Source: Chryseobacterium formosense (lineage in GTDB: Bacteria; Bacteroidota; Bacteroidia; Flavobacteriales; Weeksellaceae). Taken from it: a stretch of 64,000 bases of DNA. Location: NCBI RefSeq assembly GCF_900116415.1, contig NZ_FPAP01000009.1, forward strand, positions 1 to 64,000. Direction: 5' to 3'. The first letter of the stretch is position 1. Each line of letters begins with the position of its first letter. The translations under genes were made by a program, and so were the position numbers. This document shows, in pieces, positions 7,041 through 15,982 of this stretch. The notes beneath the pieces are model-generated. The model ran no database searches and was not told where the DNA came from. It saw only the letters and a program-made list of their open reading frames with translations.

Positions 7041-8948
7041 ATGAGAACAAAAATTGTATTGCTGTTTCTGCTTGGATGGGCGGGAATGGTTTTCTCCCAA
7101 ATTTCCCAAGCCGAAAAAGAAAACGCCAAAAAAGAAATTCTAAAGCTGAATAGTTTTCACAAAAAATTCCGAGCACTTTATGATGAAACGAATGAGAAAT
7201 TAACTCAGCTTAAACAAAATTTTTCCGGACAGTCTCTTGATGAAGATTTTACAAAATTACAGAAACAGTATAAAGATGCAAAAGTATATAATGATACGCT
7301 TGCTAGAAATTATCAGCTTTATTTAGCTAATAAAACGATCTTACTCGATAAAGGAATTAGTGAGCAGGAAATTGATGAATGGTTTGGTTATAAAAGCGAT
7401 GTTTTTAGTAAAACTGCTAAGAAAGATGAAGAAGTCGATACAAATGTCTATATGTATTTTGGTAAAAATAAAGTTTTAGAAGAAGATATTTTTAAAGGTA
7501 AAAATGATGAAACTTCCCAAATCCTTCGAAGTGTCATTAATAACAAAGGTGAAAAAAGCTATTTTGGGGATATTATAGTCCCGAAAAATAAAGAAGAATT
7601 TTATTTTTATAAATACTTTAAAAGTAAAGAGATAAGAGCAGCCAAAAATGAAGTGAAAACCAAACAGATTTTTCTTGATAAGAATAAAAATTTAGATGTC
7701 AATAGAAGAAAAATAATAGAGGATAGCATAACGGAGCTTAAAAAGATTAATCATTTTGTTCTTGAAAAGAAATATGACTGTGGAGATTACATATTGCAGC
7801 CGGAATTAAGGTATAAATTCAAAAAATTAGATGTCGAAATTAAAGACGGCTATTTTTGTGATATAAGAGTTTTTGTAGAGGATGGTGAAGGGAATGAGCA
7901 TATTTTTACAAATCAGATAGGAATAAGTATTTTATTCTTTTCAAGTTTTGGTACGAGAAAAATGATGAATTATAAAAGCTCTGTCAGAAAAGTTTCATAC
8001 GATGCATATAGGGAATACACTGATGAAAAAATGAAGGATTTGTTTATAAGTTTATCTGATGTTATGAGCTACAATTATAAAGTTGGAAACCATTACATTC
8101 CTCATGATATAGCTTTAGAGCTTCCTACAAAACCTGAAGAAAATGAAAAAGGGAATGCTGTTTATCAGATAAAACAGGAGACTTATTTAGAAAAAATACT
8201 AGAACTAAGAGCTTATACAGATTTTCTGACCCTTTTCGGAGATTCTCAAAATGGTTTAGCACAAGTTGAAGGAAGAGCTAAATTTTATTTATTTCCTTAT
8301 CCTTTCCGATTTTTTGGAAGTAAAAAAACTTTAGGACAGATTGAATATTTTCCGGCTGTTTCTCCCTCTGTAAATTATTCTCGTTTTGAAAAAGATTCGC
8401 GCTATGTGCAGACAAAATTAGACAGCACAAATACGAATTATGAGGTGAAAAACGATATAGATTTAGTAGAAAAACGTTATCTGGTTATGGGATTGGATCT
8501 GGAAATCTTAAAATGGCAGAATAAAAACGCTCCGGTAAGTTTGAGTTTGTATGGTTTACTCAATTATAATATTTCTGAAATGAATATTCATACTGTAAGT
8601 GATACCATTACTAAAAGTGTCAAAGCTATGGGATTTGGTGGTGGTTTACATTTGTCGACAAAAAGGTTTAACAACTTCGGGTTTGATTATAAAGCTGAAT
8701 TTTCATGGTATGATTTTCAGAATTTTAATACTTATCAATCCGAAAAAATTATGTTACCACCTATTATTCCTATTTTTAGAAATGAAGTGGAGGTTTTTTA
8801 TCATCCTAACGGAAGTCCCAATCAGGCAATATTTGCACGACTAATTACCTATAATTACTTGGGAAGTTCAAATAATCAGGCATTTTATCAATTTCAGTTT
8901 GGATATAAATTTGCGATTGGAAATAGAACCGTGAGTGGTAAAGATTGA
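7041..8948 (+). CDS. secreted protein of unknown family, possible outer-membrane C-terminus
   Basis: 635 aa that I do not recognise. Residues 1-19 form a clear signal peptide ending in VFSQ. Residues 20-110 are rich in Lys, Glu, Asn and Leu and look like coiled coil. The middle (about 110-400) is charged and lysine-rich without known motifs. The C-terminal third alternates hydrophobic and polar residues with many aromatics (SLYGLLNYNIS, FGFDYKAEFSWYDF, FYQFQFGYKFAIG), which resembles beta-barrel or beta-sheet surface structure. A periplasmic or outer-membrane location is inferred. It stands alone, flanked by terminators; no TAnnTTTG element was found close to the ATG. Confidence 0.75.
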   Translation: MRTKIVLLFLLGWAGMVFSQISQAEKENAKKEILKLNSFHKKFRALYDETNEKLTQLKQNFSGQSLDEDFTKLQKQYKDAKVYNDTLARNYQLYLANKTILLDKGISEQEIDEWFGYKSDVFSKTAKKDEEVDTNVYMYFGKNKVLEEDIFKGKNDETSQILRSVINNKGEKSYFGDIIVPKNKEEFYFYKYFKSKEIRAAKNEVKTKQIFLDKNKNLDVNRRKIIEDSITELKKINHFVLEKKYDCGDYILQPELRYKFKKLDVEIKDGYFCDIRVFVEDGEGNEHIFTNQIGISILFFSSFGTRKMMNYKSSVRKVSYDAYREYTDEKMKDLFISLSDVMSYNYKVGNHYIPHDIALELPTKPEENEKGNAVYQIKQETYLEKILELRAYTDFLTLFGDSQNGLAQVEGRAKFYLFPYPFRFFGSKKTLGQIEYFPAVSPSVNYSRFEKDSRYVQTKLDSTNTNYEVKNDIDLVEKRYLVMGLDLEILKWQNKNAPVSLSLYGLLNYNISEMNIHTVSDTITKSVKAMGFGGGLHLSTKRFNNFGFDYKAEFSWYDFQNFNTYQSEKIMLPPIIPIFRNEVEVFYHPNGSPNQAIFARLITYNYLGSSNNQAFYQFQFGYKFAIGNRTVSGKD

Positions 8949-8972
8949 CAAGACTGACTAATAAATAAAACA

Positions 8973-9000
8973 AAAAAACCTTCCATTTGGAAGGTTTTTT
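8973..9000. terminator. bidirectional terminator between the 635-aa gene and gapA
   Basis: AAAAAACCTTCC (8973-8984) pairs perfectly with GGAAGGTTTTTT (8989-9000) around a 4-nt loop; A- and T-runs on both sides let it serve both convergent genes. Confidence 0.9.
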
Positions 9001-9026
9001 ATCATTTGTCGATGATGAATTATCAA

Positions 9027-10052
<1,026 letters not shown>

Positions 10053-10064
10053 TTATATAAAATA

Positions 10065-11051
10065 TTAGATTGCTAAAATTTCTGAGATCAATAATAGATC
10101 TTTATTGATTTCATTGTGTTTTTTGATGGCTTCCTCAATCGGAGTGTAGGTCAGATCATTTGAACGCATTCCTGCCATTACATTGGTTTTTCCGTCCATT
10201 AATCCAACGACTGCTCCATAACCCAGTCTGCTTGCCAAAACTCGGTCTGCACAGCTTGGTGAACCACCTCTTTGCATGTGTCCCAAAACTGCAACACGAA
10301 TATCATAATCAGGAAATTCTGATTTTGTTTTTTCTGCCAGTTCGTAAACGTTCGCTAATTTTTCACCTTCAGCAACAACCACGATGCTTGAAGCTTTTCC
10401 TGTTTTCTCGGCATTTCTGAATTTAATGAATAAATCGTCAATACTGTCTTTTCTTTCAGGAATTAAAATTTCCAGAGCACCGGTTGCCAAACCGCTGTTT
10501 AAAGCAATAAAACCAGCATCACGACCCATTACTTCTACAAAGAAAACTCTGTTGTGCGAAGTTGCGGTGTCACGAATTTTATCGATGGCATCCATTGCTG
10601 TGTTCAAAGCAGTATCGTATCCGATCGTGTTATCTGTTCCGAAAATATCGTTGTCAATAGTTCCTGGAACTCCGATTACTCTGACTCCGAATTCTTCGTT
10701 GAAAATTTTTGCACCGGTAAAAGTTCCGTCACCGCCAATACAAACCAAGCCGTCGATACCTAATTTCTGGCAGTTTTCAAAAGCTTTCTGGCGACCCTCT
10801 TTGGTTCTGAATTCCTGAGAACGGGCAGATTTTAGAATAGTTCCACCCTGATTGATTATATTTTTTACGGAACGAGGCCCCATTTTAAGGAAATCATCAT
10901 GAATAAGACCATTGTAGCCTTCTCTTACTCCGTAACATTCGATATTGTAATAGTTTGCGGTTCTTACCACCGCTCTTAATGCTGCGTTCATCCCGGGAGA
11001 ATCACCTCCCGAAGTAAGAACTGCAATTTTTTTTACAGCACTTTCTCTCAT
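10065..11051 (-). CDS. pfkA: ATP-dependent 6-phosphofructokinase
   Basis: Phosphorylates fructose-6-phosphate to fructose-1,6-bisphosphate, the committed step of glycolysis; cytosolic tetramer. 328 aa. Motifs: LTSGGDSPGMNA (12-23), GGDGTFTGA (106-114), PGTIDNDIFGTDNTIGYDTA (129-148) with catalytic D133/D135, and EVMGRDAGF. Glycines at G109 (GGDG) and G130 (PGTIDND) are the residues of ATP-using enzymes; PPi-dependent ones carry Asp and Lys there. First gene of the pfkA-gapA operon, with a TAAATTTG promoter 21 bp upstream. Confidence 0.96.
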   Translation of the reverse strand: MRESAVKKIAVLTSGGDSPGMNAALRAVVRTANYYNIECYGVREGYNGLIHDDFLKMGPRSVKNIINQGGTILKSARSQEFRTKEGRQKAFENCQKLGIDGLVCIGGDGTFTGAKIFNEEFGVRVIGVPGTIDNDIFGTDNTIGYDTALNTAMDAIDKIRDTATSHNRVFFVEVMGRDAGFIALNSGLATGALEILIPERKDSIDDLFIKFRNAEKTGKASSIVVVAEGEKLANVYELAEKTKSEFPDYDIRVAVLGHMQRGGSPSCADRVLASRLGYGAVVGLMDGKTNVMAGMRSNDLTYTPIEEAIKKHNEINKDLLLISEILAI

Positions 11052-11071
11052 TTAGTAAAAAATTTCAAACA

Positions 11072-11079
11072 CAAATTTA
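11072..11079 (-). promoter_or_regulatory. -7 element of the pfkA-gapA promoter
   Basis: The minus strand reads TAAATTTG, about 20 nt upstream of the pfkA ATG. The -33 region is weak (CTG at about 11104-11102). Confidence 0.65.
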
Positions 11080-11333
11080 CGAAAACAAGTTCAGATAATA
11101 GCAGATTCTTCTGAATAACTTTGATAAAGAAAAATTAATTGTATGCATCTAAATTATGGTTAAATACAAGATTACCAATCTCTTTTTGTGCGTGTTTTAT
11201 ATTAATTGCAAAAACAAAAATGGAATCATTATTTAGTTAAAGATACAGAAAACTGTTCTGTAAAGCATAGTATTAATGGTTGTATATCATTAGAAATTAA
11301 TATCTTGTGATACCAAATTTAAAATCTATTACT

Positions 11334-12839
11334 ATGAAGAAATGTGTATTCTATGTACTCACGCTTTTTGCGTTGGGTTCATGTTCCAGAGAAGAAATTC
11401 AAACCAATCAGGTCGAGGCGGAGATTATTCAGACTGATCCGCTGAGTGCAAGACAAATCAATGAACAGATTAATGAAACCACAAAAACGAAAGGGAGATT
11501 CTCTTGGAATGAAGCTTCTTCGCATTTTTTGTGGAGCGGAATTATTCAGGGAAATAAAATAGCTTCTATCGGTTTTGGCGATTCAAAAGACGATTTTGAC
11601 AGAAGCAAATCTTCCAATTCTGAAGCTTTGCAGAATGAAATTTTAGAAGTTATAAAACAATATGAAGGGAATAAAGAAAGAGTTCTTATGGCTTCCGATG
11701 AATATCTAAATCAGATTGATGTTTATATTGAAAAACAGGAAACCGTTATAGCATTAAGAAAACTTAAATCAATCCGTTATTTTGAGCCTGCAGATTACCG
11801 TTATTTTGAAAATGAAAACAAAATTAACGGAGCTTCGGCGAAATCCAGCAGCAGTTCATCAGGTTGCGGTCTTGAATCCACAGCTTTAAATGCATCAGAT
11901 TATACTACAGTTTCCCCAAATGCAAAAGCGCCTTGGTCATTTGCAAAGCACAATATTACAAGCGCATGGAATTACAGTACAGGATCAGGTGTTACCATCG
12001 GATTGATTGATTCCGGAGTTTCTTTTAACCAAAGTTTATTGAGCGGGAGTTTTAATAATGGCTTATCTTCAGGAAGAACAATCAGCAAAAATGGAGTTTA
12101 CGTAGATTCGGTTTGGCCGTGGAGCTCTGGCTATGACGGAGCAGATGATAAATGTGGTCACGGAACGAGTATGGCTTCGGCGATGGCGGCTCCGAGAAAT
12201 AATCAGGGACAACCGGTTGGTGTTGCTTATAATGCAAATTTGATTTCTTACCGAGCAGCATCAAATGTTGTTTTGGACGGATACCACGAACAGGAAGGGG
12301 TAAAAATCGCTTTTACCAATCTTGCCAATACGACAAGTGTAAAAATAATATCTATGTCAATGGGACATATTTTTTCTGTCGGAAAAATTGAAGACGGTGT
12401 AAAATATGCGTATTCAAAAGGAAAACTGATTTTCTGCGCAGGCGGAACTTCCACAAACTTTACAACTTTTGTTGGCGTAATTTTTCCGGCTTGGATGTCC
12501 GAAACGCAGGCTATTACAGGAGTAAAAGAAAATACTTCGAATCAGAAGTGCGATGTCTGTCATTCAGGATCAGAAATTGATTTTACCTATCAGATGGAAA
12601 GATCTTCAGGAAATAATATTCCAGTGCTGAGTTATTACAATGGCCAAACCGATTATGTGGGTGGTTCTTCTGTCGCAACCGCTTCTACAGCAGGAATTGC
12701 AGCTTTGGTCTGGTCTAAAAATCCGTCATGGACGAGAGAGCAGGTTTTAAATAAAATGAGACAGTCTGCAACCTATTATCCGACTAAAAATGCTGATTAC
12801 GGCTATGGAAATATTAATGTTTTACAGGCTGTACAATAA
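11334..12839 (+). CDS. S8 family serine peptidase (subtilase), lipoprotein
   Basis: 501 aa from ATG 11334. The signal ends in a lipobox (FALGSCS, lipidated C17), which suggests anchoring in the outer or inner membrane. After a 180-residue pro-region and a serine-rich linker comes the subtilisin fold, with catalytic D226 (GLIDSGVSF), H276 (CGHGTSMASAMAAP) and S446 (GGSSVATASTAGIAALVW). Such enzymes are secreted general proteases. The segment that usually holds the oxyanion-hole Asn (AAGN) reads CAGGTSTN here, so activity may differ. A start at GTG 11307 is possible but would spoil the signal peptide. Monocistronic. Confidence 0.88.
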   Translation: MKKCVFYVLTLFALGSCSREEIQTNQVEAEIIQTDPLSARQINEQINETTKTKGRFSWNEASSHFLWSGIIQGNKIASIGFGDSKDDFDRSKSSNSEALQNEILEVIKQYEGNKERVLMASDEYLNQIDVYIEKQETVIALRKLKSIRYFEPADYRYFENENKINGASAKSSSSSSGCGLESTALNASDYTTVSPNAKAPWSFAKHNITSAWNYSTGSGVTIGLIDSGVSFNQSLLSGSFNNGLSSGRTISKNGVYVDSVWPWSSGYDGADDKCGHGTSMASAMAAPRNNQGQPVGVAYNANLISYRAASNVVLDGYHEQEGVKIAFTNLANTTSVKIISMSMGHIFSVGKIEDGVKYAYSKGKLIFCAGGTSTNFTTFVGVIFPAWMSETQAITGVKENTSNQKCDVCHSGSEIDFTYQMERSSGNNIPVLSYYNGQTDYVGGSSVATASTAGIAALVWSKNPSWTREQVLNKMRQSATYYPTKNADYGYGNINVLQAVQ

Positions 12840-12860
12840 TTTTAAGTTGTTTTTAAATAT

Positions 12861-12889
12861 AAAAAAGCTTCCGTTTTGGAAGCTTTTTT
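12861..12889. terminator. bidirectional terminator after the subtilase gene
   Basis: AAAAAAGCTTCC (12861-12872) pairs perfectly with GGAAGCTTTTTT (12878-12889). It serves the subtilase on the plus strand and the convergent gene ending at 12898. Confidence 0.9.
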
Positions 12890-12897
12890 GGCTTAAA

Positions 12898-14067
12898 TTA
12901 ATCTCCTAACTGATAATCTAAAGGAAGAAGAAATTCTATTTTATTTTTAGTAAAATCTCCCTGATACAAAAGATTGGTAGGGTTCGAATTGTTTCCGTTG
13001 CTGTATATTTCAAAGGTTTCGTCATTAGAATGTACATGAGACATCTGTTTTATAGGAAGTTTGCTCTTTACAATTTCATTTTTATTAAACTCATAAAAAT
13101 ATTTATCGTGTTTTATTTCAATAATATCTTTAAAATCTAAAATCACTCTGTCATCAATTTTTTTTGTATAATCTGTTTCAGAAATATTAGGTTTCGTAAC
13201 AGCAACTCGATATTTTGGTTCATTATTCTTACGGTTCATAATATCCTGAATGTTATCAGGGACAGTAATCGTTTTTGTGGCTTTAAAGGTTTTCGTAAAA
13301 TCTTTAAGCTGTTCTAATTCCTCATCAGTAGGATATTTTGAATTTGGGAATTTGGTTATCTGATTTACTACAAATCCTTCATCCTTTACTTTTCCTTGAT
13401 AGAGACTTCTCATAAAATGAAATGCACTTCCGTCATAAGCATTCATTCTGTTGAGTTTTATTTTATCCGTATTTTTTGTTGATTTGAAATAGCTGGTTCC
13501 ATAGTAAGTGGTAATTTTATTTTCAAAATCTGCTACAAACTCTTCTAACTTATATTCAATTGTATAACCCAGGTTTTTATTTTCTATTATTAAAGTTTGT
13601 GGAGCTTTTACCCTTAAAATTTTATTCTGCTTATCATAAGAGAATTTTAAGGTGCGTTGGTTTTTTATTTTAACATTGGCTTTATCTTCACCAATGAAAT
13701 TATTTAGAAAATAATGAATGTAGTTTTTGTAGGCAGTTTCAGTAAAAGGAATGATTACAACTTCTTCAATTTCTTTAGCTCTTAGCAGAACAACCTTCAG
13801 GTTTTTATTCATAACATCTGAGCTGTTTGCAGTGAAAGATTCGTAATCATCTTTTTTGAAGACGACACTGTTGTTTGTCTTTGGAGGAATATTCAATACA
13901 AATGTCCCATCTGCAGCAGAAATTGTTCCTGTTGTGGTTCCGTCGAGATAAATATTGACATTCGCAATAGGTTTGTCAATATCATTAACGACTCTGCCTT
14001 TTATCGTTTGAGAAAAAAGTAGGAATAGGGGATGCAACAGTAAGTAAAGTAATATTATTTTTTTCAT
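12898..14067 (-). CDS. secreted carboxypeptidase-regulatory-like domain protein
   Basis: 389 aa from ATG 14067. A signal peptide (about 1-20, ends LFSQ) precedes a CarboxypepD_reg-like beta-sandwich (about 22-100: IKGRVVNDIDKPIANVNIYLDGTTTGTISAADGTFVLNIP), the domain often found at the start of TonB-dependent receptors and surface proteins of Bacteroidota. The remaining ~290 residues hold no domain I recognise. There is no TonB plug or barrel, so this is not a receptor. Many flavobacterial proteins of this layout are cell-envelope proteins of unknown role. Monocistronic; shares a terminator with the subtilase gene. Confidence 0.75.
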   Translation of the reverse strand: MKKIILLYLLLHPLFLLFSQTIKGRVVNDIDKPIANVNIYLDGTTTGTISAADGTFVLNIPPKTNNSVVFKKDDYESFTANSSDVMNKNLKVVLLRAKEIEEVVIIPFTETAYKNYIHYFLNNFIGEDKANVKIKNQRTLKFSYDKQNKILRVKAPQTLIIENKNLGYTIEYKLEEFVADFENKITTYYGTSYFKSTKNTDKIKLNRMNAYDGSAFHFMRSLYQGKVKDEGFVVNQITKFPNSKYPTDEELEQLKDFTKTFKATKTITVPDNIQDIMNRKNNEPKYRVAVTKPNISETDYTKKIDDRVILDFKDIIEIKHDKYFYEFNKNEIVKSKLPIKQMSHVHSNDETFEIYSNGNNSNPTNLLYQGDFTKNKIEFLLPLDYQLGD

Positions 14068-14115
14068 GGTAAACAATATTACTAAATTTATAGTGATAAT
14101 GAAAATATTTGGTCG

Positions 14116-14943
14116 TTAACCTATTTTTACACTTGTCATGCTCAAAGAACCTCCGATTAAATCGTCATTAAACAAAACCAGATCTTCCGATTTATTTTTT
14201 AAACCTAAAGAATATATGAGTGGGAGATAATGATCGGGTGTAGGAATTGCATACTGTAATGAAGTTCCTTGCTTCTGATAATCGATCAGATTCTGAAAAT
14301 TTCCGTCGAGAAGCCAGTTGTTTGTTTTTTCGCGGGCTTCGATTGCCCAGTCCCAGCCCGTTCCAACGGTGTTGATATTTCGCCAGTCGATCATTCTAAG
14401 ATTATGAACAATATTTCCGCTGCCGATAATTAAAATACCTTTTTCTCTCAGTTTTTCTAATTTTTTAGCTAAATCAAAATGATACTGCGGAGGTTTTGTG
14501 TAATCAATACTCAACTGAATCACAGGAATGTCTGCATTCGGATACATATGTTTAATGACCGACCACGCACCATGATCGAGTCCCCAATTGTGATCTTCTT
14601 CTACTAAAACAGGTTTCAGAAGTTCTCTTGTTTCATGCGCCAATTCGGGATTTCCGGGAGCGGGATATTGTACATCAAACAAGGCTTGCGGAAAACCACC
14701 AAAATCATGAATGGTTTTAGGCATATCCATCGCAGTAACTTTCGTTCCACGAGTAAACCAATGGGCAGAAATACAGAGAATCACACTCGGTTTCGGGATT
14801 TCTTTCGCCACATTCCGGAATCCCTGAACGAATTGATTTTCCTCAATTGCATTCATCGGAGAACCATGTCCGAGAAAAAGAACCGGCATTTTCTCCGAAT
14901 TATTCAATTCATTGCTGATATTCTGTAGATCGTTAAGATTCAT
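14116..14943 (-). CDS. ygiD: DODA-type extradiol aromatic ring-opening dioxygenase (YgiD-like)
   Basis: 275 aa from ATG 14943. Matches the class III extradiol dioxygenase family related to plant DOPA-4,5-dioxygenase and E. coli YgiD, which bind one divalent metal through histidines. Visible: LFLGHGSPMNAI, CISAHWFTRG, HDFGGFPQALFDVQYPAPG, DHGAWSVIKHMYP, IIGSGNIVHNLR and TPDHYLPLIYSLG, which supply the His ligands. The physiological substrate is unknown. A longer reading from 15030 would cross a terminator hairpin (14957-14994) that belongs to the upstream yceI-like gene, so the shorter start is chosen. Confidence 0.87.
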   Translation of the reverse strand: MNLNDLQNISNELNNSEKMPVLFLGHGSPMNAIEENQFVQGFRNVAKEIPKPSVILCISAHWFTRGTKVTAMDMPKTIHDFGGFPQALFDVQYPAPGNPELAHETRELLKPVLVEEDHNWGLDHGAWSVIKHMYPNADIPVIQLSIDYTKPPQYHFDLAKKLEKLREKGILIIGSGNIVHNLRMIDWRNINTVGTGWDWAIEAREKTNNWLLDGNFQNLIDYQKQGTSLQYAIPTPDHYLPLIYSLGLKNKSEDLVLFNDDLIGGSLSMTSVKIG

Positions 14944-14956
14944 TTTTGTTGAGATT

Positions 14957-14994
14957 AAAAAAGGTTCAAGGTTTTTAAAATGCCCTGAACCTTT
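14957..14994 (-). terminator. terminator of the cytoplasmic YceI gene
   Basis: On the minus strand AAAGGTTCA (14994-14986) pairs with TGAACCTTT (14968-14960), followed by Ts down to 14957. It separates yceI from ygiD transcription. Confidence 0.7.
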
Positions 14995-15057
14995 ATGATT
15001 TAAAAAATAATTGATTTCATTATTCTGCAACTTTTCGGCTTGTAGAAATCGATTAAA

Positions 15058-15570
15058 TTAAGCTTGTTTTACAAACTGCAGTTCACCTGCAATTTTCACA
15101 TCTTCGCTTACCATTACACCTCCTGCTTCAAGAGCTGCATTCCAGTTCAGACCAAAATCTTTTCTGTTAATTTTCCCCTCGAAAGAGAATCCAGCCTTTG
15201 TATTTCCCCACGGATCTACATTGATTCCGCCAAAGTCTACATCTAAAGTTACAGGCTTAGTTACACCATTGATGGTAAGATTTCCTGTGATAGAATTGTT
15301 TAGCGCAGTAGATTCGAAAGTAATTGTAGGGTTTGCTTCTGCGTTGAAGAATTCTGCAGATTTCAAGTGATTGTCTCTGTCTGCATTATGTGTAGAGATA
15401 GAATCTACCTGAATCGTTGCCGTAGTTTTTGCGTTGGCAAAAGTATCATCATCAGCATCAATTTCAGCATTGAAATTGGTGAAGTTTCCTTTAATATTAG
15501 AGATCATCATGTGTTTTACTTTGAAAGTAATTTCACTGTGAGCCGGATCTAAATTCCATTTTGTAGCCAT
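15058..15570 (-). CDS. YceI family protein, cytoplasmic form
   Basis: 170 aa, a lipocalin-like YceI domain over nearly the whole length (TKWNLDPAHSEITFKVKHMMISNIKGNFTNF... to the C-terminal beta strands). YceI proteins bind long isoprenoid chains; some take part in quinone or polyisoprenoid handling. No signal peptide is present, unlike the second YceI of this window (48967-49533), so this copy should act in the cytoplasm. The phrase SIS THNADRDNHLKSAEFF-NAEANP is typical of the family. Promoter TAGATTTG lies 34 bp upstream; monocistronic with its own terminator. Confidence 0.9.
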   Translation of the reverse strand: MATKWNLDPAHSEITFKVKHMMISNIKGNFTNFNAEIDADDDTFANAKTTATIQVDSISTHNADRDNHLKSAEFFNAEANPTITFESTALNNSITGNLTINGVTKPVTLDVDFGGINVDPWGNTKAGFSFEGKINRKDFGLNWNAALEAGGVMVSEDVKIAGELQFVKQA

Positions 15571-15603
15571 TGTTGTTGTTTTTTATGTTGTTATTTATTG
15601 AAG

Positions 15604-15611
15604 CAAATCTA
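15604..15611 (-). promoter_or_regulatory. -7 element of the cytoplasmic yceI promoter
   Basis: The minus strand reads TAGATTTG, 33 nt before the ATG at 15570. No good -33 was seen. Confidence 0.6.
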
Positions 15612-15685
15612 CGGCAATAATGATACCCTAAACATTGATTTAGGATAAGAAAATCACTTGCAGCTTGAATTTCATGGTGTGTCAT

Positions 15686-15802
15686 TTTTTTAGGAGCTAT
15701 TCCCGCTTTCACTACTCGCTTTCCAAGATCTTTAGCGCGGCGGCAAAGCCGCCGCGCTAAAGATTCGAGAAAGAGCTCAGACAGGCCGTTCAATCGCGGC
15801 TA
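15686..15802. repeat. GC-rich intergenic element with a 17-bp perfect hairpin
   Basis: The 412-bp gap 15571-15982 contains an island of much higher GC. At its centre ATCTTTAGCGCGGCGGC (15728-15744) pairs perfectly with 15748-15764 around AAA. It is flanked by AGGAGCTATTCCCGCT (15691 on) and by GAGCTCAGACAGGCCG with CAATCGCGGCT near 15795. There is no T-run, so a terminator is unlikely. The flanks look like an interspersed repeat that I remember from Flavobacteriia genomes; unverified. Confidence 0.55.
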
Positions 15803-15933
15803 TGATTTCAGTTTTCATTAAAATACTTGTCATTTAAAAGAAAAAATCAGGAGTCTTATCAAAACCTATAAAGTTTAATATTAAAATTTAATTAGTAAAA
15901 GCATAGTTTATGAATGTTTTATTTTAACATTTC

Positions 15934-15963
15934 TTAACGTGTGCATTTTATTTCTTACTTTTG
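15934..15963 (+). promoter_or_regulatory. promoter of the DPP IV gene
   Basis: TTA (15934-15936), 19-bp spacer, TACTTTTG (15956-15963), 19 nt before the ATG at 15983. Good -7, weak -33. Confidence 0.65.
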
Positions 15964-15982
15964 ACAGATTCAATTTTTAAAA

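Noticed and set aside
10384-10818. 144-codon plus-strand open frame over pfkA
   Set aside because: Antisense to a clear, complete phosphofructokinase gene; no promoter or family features.
15533-15793. Minus-strand open frame of 86 codons upstream of yceI
   Set aside because: It runs through the GC-rich hairpin and the yceI promoter and overlaps the yceI start out of frame; its composition (RRLCRRAK) is that of the palindrome read as codons.
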